From the NCBI GenBank assembly GCA_015501055.1, contig JADNYV010000065.1:114998-178997 (forward strand): DNA of 64,000 nt, read 5' to 3'. This DNA comes from Mucidula mucida. Lineage: Eukaryota > Basidiomycota > Agaricomycetes > Agaricales > Physalacriaceae. Of this stretch, positions 54,481 through 64,000 are shown in pieces. Position 1 is the stretch's first letter. Every line of letters starts with the position of its first letter. The translations under genes and the position numbers were made by a program. The notes beneath the pieces were generated by a model. The model was not told the origin of the DNA, ran no database searches, and saw nothing but the letters and a program-made list of their open reading frames with translations.

Positions 54481-57400
54481 TTACACCTCTGCTACATCCA
54501 AATCATCCTGGTTACTATCACCGCCGTCTTCTTCCTCTTCCAGTTCAACCTCTACAACACGTGATACCGGGAGGCCAGCCAAAAGCTCCTGACCGAGTGC
54601 GCGGATTCCCATCCAATGACTCTCCAGATCGTCTGCCACGCTATCTTGAATACTAGCCTGTTCCGCCGCAAAGGCGGAAAGACCCTGTTGACACTTAGCA
54701 TTTAGTCCGGCGCGCTGCTGCCGGCCACGCTCCCGCCAAATTTCAGCATTCCACCGGCGATACACAATCACGCGACGCATCTCTTCCAATAGAAGTTCCA
54801 CTTCCTCCTCCCAGCGCATCTTCCGCGCGCGAGCCTTGCACCACTCAATCTTGAGGGCTGTGCAAAATTGACTGAGCAAAATGGTAAGATTTGAAACAAA
54901 GCTTACCTTCATGAATCACCGGGTCGTTGTTGCGTGTGGCGACGCTCAGACTATCGATGGGATCGGCGTAGCTATACCAAATCCACGATAGTTGGCGGCG
55001 ACCCTCACCCTGAGAAACCACCGCGCCTTCACTCGAGGGACCGGCAATCAGCTCATCAATGAAGCCTTGCTCTGCCAAAATGCGCCTCTCGGCAATCTCC
55101 TCTGCGGTCAGCAAGCGTTCATTCATACCCCTGACATCGACGTCATTCAAGACGCGTAATTCACGCTCCCAATCTCCGTGTTTGCGAAGGCGAAACAGCG
55201 CATTCCGGGCCCAGCGATAACGAAGTTTGCTGAGGTATATGCTGACCTGGACCTTGCGTTGTACCCCCTCAGCACGAGTTGTTGGATTTTGACCGGTCAC
55301 ATTTCGGACAGTGAAAAGATGGCCGGCAGACCGTGTACGCAATCCTCGACGCAGGGATTCTAGAGCATCCCGGCATTCTGCTTCCCGAAGCCGAGTCTCG
55401 GCATGCGCCAAACCCACGACACACGCGCGAGGAAGTTCCCGATCGGCCTCACGGAGTTCCGAAGGCAGAAACAGCTTTGTTTCCTCCGGCAGCACAGAAG
55501 CGGGGGAGTCGAGGACTTTTTTCTGATCATCAGTTAAGTATTCTTTGAACATGGGCATGAATGAGAGCTGGAGGCGACGGAATCTTTTGAGATCACGGAG
55601 GATAACATTTCGTTGACGTTCCACATCGAGTGCCTGGTAAGTGGTTCCAGACCGGCGGACCTTGATCTCCCAAGCGAGCCCGCGTCTACATGAGACATCA
55701 AGATTAATATTCACAGGCTCTAGCAGTAATATCTCAATTTACTCACTGTTTCTCTTCGATTTCCAGTCCGAGAGCGAGGAAAAGACTCATGCTCGACTCA
55801 TGTGAGACAGACCCATTCTGTAGAGTTGTTTTCTCCTCCTGAGCCAGCTGCAATTGGACATCTCTCATTGTCTCCTTGTTCTGTAAACGTGGCTCGTATG
55901 GGCAGGGCTGTGAGTGATCCTGATCCCAGAGTAAAACTTCCCGCTCCCAAGTCTTCACGGCCTCGTTACCACAGAAGGTTACCATTCCGGCGTTGAAATC
56001 TTTGAACTCCCTGGCGTGTGTACGCGCTTCTCGAATCGCTTCTGCGAGACGCGCAAGAAGGACACGTCCTATAACAATCAGATTGATCATATTGACTCAA
56101 GTAACGATGACATACGAAACGACTTGACAACACGATAATTGTGCGCGCCGAAAATGTCATCAAGGGTGTCCTTACGGGCCCCTGGACCCATCATTTTTGT
56201 CTGGGCTGCTGCTCGATTACTCTGCGCCCAGTTCTCCTCAATCGTTTCACCGTGTGTTCTTCCGACCCCCACAAGAAAGTTGAATGAGTACAGAGCGTGG
56301 CATTGCACCTTGAGTAAGCTCAATATCTATCAAACACATGCCGGCAGAAGTAACATACACGATGCGCCCACAAATGAAACTTAGGCACACAGAAGCGAAC
56401 TCGGTTGGGATCAAAATTGAGACGCCACTGTAAAGGTAGCTGCGTGAGACGATCCGGAAAATGTACGCCCCAGATGCAGACAATGTCGTACGACAGGACC
56501 AGATCCAGTCTCGAATTGTCGCCACCCATTGAGATTGCCACTAGAGGATCGACGTTGCAAAACCTAACCGAATCAGGTCAGCTGCCAAGAGAATCAGTCC
56601 CAAACATACCGTTCACCGCGCTGGAGGTCACCCATGCCGTTTGGCCGCCAAACACCGTGTCGCGAGCAAGTAACACCGGCAATGCCAGTGGTCCGGAGAC
56701 CCTTGGCATTCTTCAAATCCGCCAAGAAAGTGGCCTCATTTGATGTCAGATGCGGATGAACGGGGTAATTAGAAAAGGAATACCTTGAAGCCCGAACAAG
56801 TTGCCATGTCCTCCTGGCTAACAAAAGAACGAACGTGTTCATTGTATGGTGCTTGTTCAACAAAAAAGGCCCATCCATCCCCGAGAGGAGGGTCTCGTTC
56901 TGCTGTGGATACCACAGCGTTGCGCAAGCGAAAGTTGGCATCAATTGCCAGGAAAAGGATATAGATGAACCTAGTCAGGTACGTCAGATCATCCTGAACT
57001 TGGCAATATAGACTGACGTACTTTTTCTCCGCCGATATGGATTCCCAATCTGGCGGAAGATTTCTACTTGGGTGAGGACAGGCAGGGCACGCAACCACGA
57101 GTTCGCCTAGGGCGGTGCCGGAAACGCCGGAAGAGGTGTGTCCCCTACCCGCGCGCTTCAGTAATTTGAGGTGCCGCCATTGGCGGATGCTACGAAGAAG
57201 GACCTGGTAGCGTTGAGGGGGAGAGCATAATGTGCGATGCTCGGTCATCGTCTCCAGGGCTTTCCACAGGTCCCAAGCTGGTAGTTTACCGAGACAGTTC
57301 AAATTGTGAAAGAGCCGAAGTAGACTGAAGGTCGAAGCTGTGCGAGGCTCTCGGGGAGTTGATGGATACCACGAGCCCCGAAGCAGTTGGATGTAACCCT

Positions 57401-58243
57401 GAGCAGCGGCCGAGCAACCACAGAAGTAGAGATTTAGAGAGTGTATACCGTTCGTGTGTAGGACCGTGAACGAATTAGTCGTTCTGATTGGCAGCGGGCA
57501 GCGCTTGCCAGCGGGATGACCCAATTGAACAACCGCGCCAATCTCCCTCAACGAGCTCGGTTCAAAAAACGTTCCGTTCCATTTCTATCAGTATACGTAG
57601 GGTTGAGTAATCAGTTTAAGCATGAAGTGATGACATACCTCGATCCAATGCAGGGGTAACATTGCATGTAGGGAAACACAGCAGTCCGAACAGACCAAAC
57701 CCGCTGCATGGCATTCATTCTCGCAGCAGCGATATATCGCCGGATTAGAGATGTCATCAGTCGAACACCGAGAGCAAATCTCCAAGTTATCGCCACAGCC
57801 ATCCAACCTGAGAAGTTCCTGCAAGTATAAGTCTCGATAAGGGCGCCACGTTAACATTGGATTATCCTACAATAAGTTGTGAGTAGACGTGGATTCAAGA
57901 GGCACGACACACTTACGCTGTTTATGTTTTGTGACTTGACGCGGATAACAATGCCATGATCGGCCGGGGTGGCGTTGCTCTCTAACTCTGTGTCAACATT
58001 CTCCCCCAGCAAGTAAGAGAACCCGTCCACAGAGTCTGCAAGAGCGGCGGCATGCAGATCCTCCTGCTCTTCAAAAGGCGGAGGCTCCGGTAGACTTGCG
58101 ACGTCCTCGACACGTCGCTCTTTCCAAACTGTGCGACGCCCATCAGCAGATACATCCAAGGTGAGAGCGGCGGGAACGCGAGCTTGAGCGCGTTCAGACG
58201 CGATGAAAGTGACGTCTTTGCCCTTTTTGCCGCGGGGATTCAT
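54481..58243 (-). CDS. KDZ transposase with CxC2 cysteine cluster
   Basis: Roughly 1000 residues over about ten exons from ATG 58243 (MNPRGKKGKDVTFIASERAQ) to 54481. N-terminal region, then the CxC2 zinc-like cluster at 57620-57820 (LEICSRCSTDD, RCCENECHAAGLVCSDCC), followed by LHWIEV. The catalytic core has the acidic residues expected for KDZ: LAIDANFRLRN (about 56930), VLSYDIVCIWG (about 56490) and GVGRTHGETIEENWAQSN (about 56250). Also visible are KNAKGLRTTGIAGVTCSRHG and VPKFHLWAHR. The C-terminal region is helical (REFKDFNAGM, YLTDDQKKVLDSPAS) and ends ALKIEWCKARARKMRWEEEV ... LEEMRRVIVYRRWNAEIW, typical of the family. No stop or shift noticed beyond introns, so the protein may be active in the nucleus. 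Confidence 0.85.
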
Positions 58244-58729
58244 GTGTGGTGAGCTTCAGAGAGTTTGATATCGCCAAGAGGGGGGACTCGAAATGTGGTG
58301 TTGTCACTAGATAGAATTAGTATTGTCGGTCTCTTATAAACCGTGTTCAAGAGTTGACGACAATAACGGATTTGGGATCTAACAGAATCATCACGTCAAG
58401 GATCGCACAAAATGATGTGATTTGTAGTCGTAGTATCCTACCATGCGATGCAAGATGGTACACGAGCGAAGTGATACATACGGGCAAAACCAAAATCACA
58501 GGACGCCGAACATCGTACTTGGTAAGATCTCTCAACATGACAGATGGAGTATTGCCACGATGCACGCGTTACGCATGGAAAGGGCAGAAAACAAAGCATG
58601 TGAGGCAGAGGTTAGCATGAGGGAAGAGAATCAGATGAGGGATCGAGGTTCGACAGTGCACATGATACGAAATCAGTAAGCGATCATATCGATCTCTGGC
58701 ACTTACCGTCATAATCCTCTTCTCGGCTC
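58244..58729. other. divergent promoter region inside the KDZ element
   Basis: Lies between the transposase start (58243, minus) and the plus-strand genes. Nothing coding recognised; TCTTATAAACC near 58331 could be a TATA element for the transposase. Confidence 0.3.
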
Positions 58730-59467
58730 ATGTCTACGGGCTCATCCAGCGATTCAGACGAACACCATCCACGCGGCTTCACCTACGATCCCGCAATATC
58801 CTCGCATTTGCCTGCCACAGTGGACGTATAATGTCGTGATAAACCGGACGAAGAACACCAAGAACTTTTTCTAGTGCGACGTGGATCAATGGTTGGAGTT
58901 TTTTCCACTCGGTGGCGTCCCGGTTATTCTCCGCAGTCGATTAGACTAATCAGACCAGTAGCCTACTTGCCGACCGCGTCATTGGTGGTCGAAAAGGCGG
59001 GGCCTACGATGTCTGCACATCCTGGGACGAATGCGTAAAGCAATGGCAACTACTCTGCAGGCAGGGGGAACTCGATCCTCACGACTGTCCAGACACCATC
59101 TCTGACCCGGAACCCGTCCCACTCCGCCGGCGCAACCTTTCCCCACTTCATCTGCAAGCCTTTCCCGCCAGTCATCCCAACCTTTTCCGGTATCACCCAA
59201 CCACGACCTCAACGAATTCTCTCCTCCCCAGTATGACAGTCCTGCTTCGACTACGCGCTATGCTCTCTATGTCGACGGGAGCCGCCTGTGGATATATACG
59301 CCGATCTGTGCGTTTCTTTCCTTATCTTTCAATCACCGTCTGACCGTCTCATCATATCCAGAGCCGACGCAGAACAGGCTTGTCCGATTGCCTTGCACGG
59401 GGCTCTTCGGGCGCATTTGCGTGTAGCTCCAACATTGGCAGAGGTTCTCCCTCCAGATTTACGATAA
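58730..59467 (+). CDS. possible small cargo gene in the KDZ element
   Basis: ATG 58730 opens MSTGSSSDSDEHHPRGFTYD and stops or splices after about 33 codons. An exon near 58965-59180 reads VIGGRKGGAYDVCTSWDECV. Another near 59170-59310 reads DLNEFSPPQYDSPASTTRYA then LYVDGSRLWIYTPI. A last exon from about 59364 reads DAEQACPIALHGALRAHLRV and ends at 59467. The GGAYDVCTSWDECVKQW stretch recalls the viroplasmin-like N-terminal domain of some RNase H proteins (G.Y..W.EC), but this is weak. One joint (near 59140) does not work with an ordinary intron, so the gene may be broken or the model wrong. Confidence 0.35.
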
Positions 59468-59644
59468 ACACGACCTAGCGACGAATACATTTAATTTTCC
59501 TTCCATACAGTGTGAGCACTCTGTTTGAGCACTCCACGTGGCCGACGCTTCGCCTACCGCCTACCCTATTTCCCATTCCTGTCCCTGTCTCATTCCCAAA
59601 TCTTACCCACTGTCTGAGCCGCACACACAAAAATCCGTACCGCA

Positions 59645-62392
59645 ATGCCACGTCCAAAAGCTAATCCCGACAAACGTGGTCGCAAACCTTGGATTTTCGG
59701 AACCAAGGCCGCGTTCTTTGCCCCCGCAAAGGAAGAATGGACCGAGTCCTGCAAAGCCAAGACGAATGCGCAGTGGTCACGCCTTATGGCCATTCGGTAC
59801 TACATCGCATACGGAGATTTGAACCCAATGGTGCGTTCATGCCTTCGAGCGGCATTGTCTTGCTGACAGCTCCCCAGGACGACCTCGAAGCAACACCGCC
59901 CATGCCCACGGACAGTCAAGTTGCGCAGTGGGAGCAAAATTTCGCCCAGGAGATTGCTACCCTCCCTTCGGAAGGGGCAAAAAAGCGTGAAGATGAAGTC
60001 AATGCCCAGGCCAAGGCACGTCACTACCCACTTCCCGTGTACGCGGTCTTACACACATTATAGAAAATTTTAGGCTGGTATCGACACACGTACGGGAACT
60101 CCAAGGACAAGAAGGACGAAGGCATCATCGAGGCCATGATCACCAATATGGACGGGACCAAGGACAAGCCACGGCGCACCCAACTCGTCCAAATGTACAC
60201 CAACGTCCACTGGGAGAAAGGGTTGCAGCTTGCCGTCAAGGAGGAGTACGATTCCGTCATTGCAGCTGCCAACGCCGCCTTCGCGGAAGCTCTCGAGGCC
60301 GATCCCAACGCGACTCGCCCCGACCCCGAACCCTATCTTTCTATCCAACGTCGTGTCGTCAACGCAAAGTGGAACCAGGAATCGGAAACCGTACGCGAGG
60401 AGACCAAGCGCATGGTCGACGAGAAATGGAAGCAGGATACCGCCAATTACGAGGCAATGAAGGCGGAAACCGCCACACCGGCTAGATATCAGAAGTAAGC
60501 CATTTTCTTCATTCTCTTGTCACCACTCATTTCCCTCAGTGCTCTCGACAAAGGCGCCGCGTACTTGCAACGCGTGGCGGATACCGTTGCCTCCCACATG
60601 GGTATGGTCTGCACCATATTATTGTGCGGACCCATCGCTGAGCATGACGGTCGTATCGAGTGTCGAGGGTATGTCTTCATTCCTTTCTATTCGTGTCAGA
60701 CTCTCAGTTTCACTTAGCATTCACTCTGGTCGGACATTCGCATCTGGTGTCAAATGGAACGAGCACGACGCCGCTGGATACCAGAATGTTGAAGATATCA
60801 TGATTAGATTTGGAATGAAATGCTTCAGTACGTGTTTATTTGGCTTCTACGAGCGAGCGACTAAATATGTCGTAGCGGAGGCTGAGATTGCGAGCCGCGC
60901 CATGGGAACGTCAACAGAGACGACACCAAAGACGGCACCGACCTCTGGTACCACAGCGGACGCTCCCAACGAAGACGCTGGCACTCCGCCCTCCACAGCG
61001 CCATCGAGGCCATTGGCATCGGAACGACCACTCAACGAGGAGTTCAAGACGTTACTCGAGCTCCTCCCCGATGCAGCGCGCCGTGACTGTCTAGCAGAGC
61101 TCCACGCAATGCCGAATATATCGTTCGAACGCGAGATGAACATCGCGTATGCTCATTCCCGGCTCATTGCAATCATGCCCGGCTCCCCCTTGAACAGCCA
61201 GTCCTTCCTGCATAAGTACATGCCGAAGGTACGCGGGGAGAAGAATCCGTGGCACATAGCGCTATTTGGGAACCAGGAGAGCGAGGGCAGTGACTCGGAG
61301 GAGGACGACACCGCCGGCGCTCCTGCCGCCGTTCCCATTGTTGGTCCTGCTGACGCTTTCGTCGATGCTCCGCCCGCCGCTTCTACCACCGCTCCGCCCG
61401 CCGCTTCTACCGCCGCTCCTACCGCCGCTCCTGCCACCGCTTCGCCCGCCGCTCCTACCGCCGCTCCTGCCACCGCTTCGCCCGCCGCTCCCATCGTTGA
61501 TCCCGCTCCTGTTGAAACTTCTACTGCCGTCAATGTCACCAGTCCAACTCCGGCGGCTGTCGAAGTCTTTCCCAATCCTGCTCCCACTCCACTTAACATC
61601 TCGGATCCTCCATCCCTAGCCAATGTTGACGATTCCACGCCGACAGTCAGCGCCGATGACAAATTCATTGCCCCTCTTACAGAGATGCATGTCGACGATG
61701 AGCTTCGTGATGATGTCGACACACTCCACTGGGACCAGGTGGACAAGTCAAAATTTTGGCCAGAACTTAAGCAGGCATTCGACGCCTTTCGGCGAGGTTC
61801 CGCATGGGGAACAGTTTGGATTAGCTTGATCGACTCCCTCTTGGTCTTCGAGGAGATGGCTGGATTCGTCGACGATGGCAAGACCAAATTAGCCACGGAC
61901 CATCGTCCATCGGTCGTTGCAGATTTTATGCGCCTACGACGTAATTGGGCTAAGAAGTGGCCCGTCGGCGATCTCAACGACTTCGTTCCATCGTTCTGGA
62001 AATGGTGGCGCTCACTCCAGCCGACTACCCGGATTCATGAGGATCGGCTCATCAAGCCAGATTTTGTCAATTGGGACGGTCTTCAGGACAAATCGGGCAG
62101 GAACGGAATCACTCTTGTCATCGGGGTCTTACTGTGGTGGGGAGAGGCTGTGTCCGATCTCACGGATGTTGCAGGTTCGGCGCAGCGCGAAAACTGGGTT
62201 CTCGCTGTTACTGATGTGACGTGGGCCTTGGACAACATGATACGCAACGCCACATTTCGGAAGGTATCCAAGACCGCCTCTGCATCGACATCAGTAAAGC
62301 GCACTTCCACCGAAGCTGATGTCGACAAGGAGAATGATCCGGTAGCCAAGGCAAGTACTGATTCCCTTAAACGTTTCTCTAAACTCATGTAA
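59645..62392 (+). CDS. KDZ-element cargo protein, uncharacterised (about 800 aa)
   Basis: Six exons joining in frame: 59645-59830, 59878 to about 60023, about 60074-60496, about 60540-60669, about 60720-60829, and about 60877-62392. N-terminus MPRPKANPDKRGRKPWIFGT is basic and DNA-binding-like (GRKP resembles an AT-hook core). A helical, KE-rich middle follows (SESETVREETKRMVDEKWKQ-like), then RTFASGVKWNEHDAAGYQNV. A low-complexity Ala/Pro/Thr segment (61365-61500) has tandem AAPTAAPATASP units. The C-terminal domain is well ordered and Trp-rich: DQVDKSKFWPELKQAFDAFR, RRNWAKKWPVGDLNDFVPSF, WWRSLQPTTRI, LVIGVLLWWGEAV. I do not recognise it; it is not TET/JBP-like. Transcribed away from the transposase. 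No lesion. Confidence 0.72.
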
Positions 62393-62842
62393 TTTCACAA
62401 CAGCGATTGAGGAGAAAGACTGCCAACTGACCAACTACATCCGCGCACATCCAGCGCATTTCTTACTCTATAGATTTCAGGTATCGATAGATATTTACTT
62501 AGACATGTCCCGCTGCCATTGTAATAAATTCATATTGATTGGGCACGACGCCCGCCCTTCACGCTCATTACAGCGATTTGCCCGCCAGCACGAGCGTAGA
62601 TTTCCAAATTGGGAAATCTGATGCACTTGGATGACAAGTCCCTCAAAAATGCTCTAATTCGTGTCTGGGCACGGTTCGTTGCCCAGTACACAGACAGGAC
62701 TACTAAGAGTGATAGGATAGTGAGCAGAAAATAGGTTTTTTGGGGCTGAACGCATTTGCTGGAGATCAGCGGTGTCGGATCGGGGTCGGATTCGAACTAG
62801 CGTGCGGGGAATTTGAGATGTAGCCCGGTATTCTGAGGCGGA

Positions 62843-63385
62843 TGGGGCAGATTCTTTACATGCATTCGCTGACATTAAATTTGTGGTGGCCAGAATGTGG
62901 CGCGCGCACTGGGTAGGTGAGCGGGAGCGGGACGCATCCGGATTCGAACATCCCCGTGACTTCTCGGGAATGCCCGGTCACCGCCTGCTGCCCACCCCGA
63001 GATGTGCTACAGACGCGCATGGCATTGCAATCAGAGGCGAATTCTGAGTGATTGCAATCTCCACTGAAATGGGTGGTGCTGGAATGTGGCGTGCGCGCCA
63101 GGGAGGGGAGCGGGAGCGGGGCGCATCCGGATTTGGCCATCCCCGTGATTGCTCGGGAATGCCCGAGTGCGAGCATTGCTGACTACATTCGGCATCACGG
63201 CACAGCGGGCCTCACCCCCTGTTGCCGCCCCCACCCGCTATATTAGGCAGGGGGACCCGTATCATAATACGGACCCCCTGTATTATAATACAAGTCCGCT
63301 TCAGTAGCAATTATAATTAGAGCCTATATTGCAATACAATGCCCTCTTATCAGAGGCCTGTATTATTATATAGGTACAGTATAGG
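62843..63385 (-). repeat. KDZ terminal inverted repeat, right
   Basis: Reverse complement of 53597-54138. Differences noticed are one A insertion in GGCGGCAACAGG and one A/G change in GGATGCGTCC. Confidence 0.9.
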
Positions 63386-63390
63386 TGCGA

Positions 63391-64000
63391 TCCATGTTTA
63401 CATACATCCGTGACAAGAAGAACAACCTCACATCTGACTCCGAAAGAATCAATGTTGTTCTCTCCTACATCTGAGGAGATCACGTAGATGCATGGATCCA
63501 AACTACTCGGACCAGAACTTCGATGAGGAAGAAGAGGAATGGACAGTCTCTTGGACAGAGTTCATGGAAGATTTGAAGGAGCAATTTGTGGATTCCAACC
63601 TCGCGTGAGACGCGCAAGACCAGATCAAGCGGTTGCGCCAGGGGCAAGACACCGCTCAAGATTTCTTCCAGAAGTTCGAGGTTCTGCTCACTCAGGCAGA
63701 ATATTTGAAGGATGACACATTTGTCGTGCGACTTCTCGAGACCAACGTCAACGAGAAGATCATTGATCAGATCTATGGCAGCCGAGACGGGTTGCCAGAG
63801 AAGTACAAGGATTGGAAGGCACAGATCATTCAGATCAATCAGCTGTGGAGAAGGCGGACGGCGAGCAAGAGGTCCGGCATGCAGTCCCGGCCCCTAGCTC
63901 CACAGGCGGCTACATCAAGAGCCAATCCGACGAACCCACCCCGACGCCGATCACACGACGAGATGCCACCGGTGTTACCTATGGAGGAACCGGGCAGGCT
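63391..64000 (+). pseudogene. Gypsy gag fragment, runs off the window
   Basis: Plus-strand retrotransposon gag: KKNNLTSDSERINVVLSYI, then after a stop GDHVDAWIQ, EEEEEWTVSWTEFMEDLKEQ, FVDSNLA-stop-DAQDQIKRLRQ, GQDTAQDFFQKFEVLLTQAE, LLETNVNEKIIDQIYGS and YKDWKAQIIQINQLWRRR. The order is that of the Retrotrans_gag domain. At least two stops and a frame change (near 63510) mark decay. It begins right at the KDZ end, on the opposite strand to the Gypsy element left of the KDZ. Confidence 0.75.

Larger units (their letters stand above)
53597..63385. mobile_element. KDZ-superfamily DNA transposon with 542-bp terminal inverted repeats
   Basis: Bounded by inverted repeats 53597-54138 and 62843-63385, both starting CCTATACTGTACCTATATAA and over 99% identical by eye. 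Inside are a minus-strand KDZ transposase (54481-58243), a possible small plus-strand gene (58730-59467) and a large plus-strand cargo gene (59645-62392) in divergent arrangement. KDZ (Kyakuja-Dileera-Zisupton) elements are expanded in Agaricomycetes and often carry accompanying genes. No direct 8-bp target duplication is visible (TCGAGCAC on the left, TGCGATCC on the right). With intact genes and near-identical ends, the element is young and may be autonomous. Confidence 0.87.

Noticed and set aside
61153..61977. 274-codon minus-strand frame with Gly/Ala repeats
   Set aside because: It is the antisense of the Ala/Pro/Thr repeat in the KDZ cargo gene; the repeat structure makes both strands open.
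53597..63385. Idea that the KDZ element carries a TET/JBP dioxygenase, as some do
   Set aside because: No HxD...H iron-binding pattern in a matching context was found in either plus-strand gene.
1..64000. CRISPR arrays, bacterial operons, plasmid or prophage features
   Set aside because: The short repeats seen lack spacer regularity; genes are intron-rich and eukaryotic.

Overview
The window looks like nuclear DNA of a mushroom-forming basidiomycete (Agaricomycetes). Nearly every gene is split by many short GT-AG introns of about 45-65 nt. The families are typical of that group: monocarboxylate-like MFS permeases, a DUF6593-like protein, CxC2/KDZ transposase, Copia and Gypsy elements. There is no operon structure. 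Gene models were built by eye from splice signals plus protein continuity, so exon edges are estimates.

Positions 1-20400 hold host genes: an MFS permease (frame break), a membrane protein of unknown function, a second MFS permease (intact), an FAD monooxygenase of Baeyer-Villiger type, a dead zinc alcohol dehydrogenase, a small secreted Cys-rich protein, a multi-pass membrane protein, an NAPE-PLD-like metallo-hydrolase and a small Cys/His-rich protein. The last two are partly repeated in a tandem duplication (about 15342-17160 and 17671-19520). Intron-containing tRNA-Gly(UCC)-like genes lie at 12838, 13467, 19771 and 32868; two of them sit in an inverted pair of about 430 bp.

Positions 20400-28300 are repeat-rich. 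A complete Copia element (21407-26970, 345-bp LTRs, TGAAC target duplication) lies between two islands of a CCGCTACCGTG-type repeat. Positions 28300-46618 hold a 2.2-kb inverted segmental duplication carrying an FSH-type serine hydrolase. Between the arms are a membrane-protein relic, a second membrane protein, a protein kinase, a hotdog thioesterase-like gene, an O-methyltransferase, a multidrug-type MFS gene and an 80-residue dsRNA-binding-like gene. Several of these carry 1-2 nt frame breaks.

Positions 46619-64000 are nested transposons. A minus-strand Gypsy element (one 153-bp LTR, RT/RNase H, integrase, and an extra 587-codon ORF after integrase) is interrupted by a 965-bp hAT-like non-autonomous element with an 8-bp target duplication. 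It is cut off at its 5' side by a 9.8-kb KDZ transposon with 542-bp terminal inverted repeats. The KDZ element encodes an apparently complete transposase and a divergent, uncharacterised cargo gene. Beyond it a plus-strand Gypsy gag fragment runs off the window. The KDZ element with its cargo gene, and the Gypsy element with its third ORF, are the best candidates for under-described biology.
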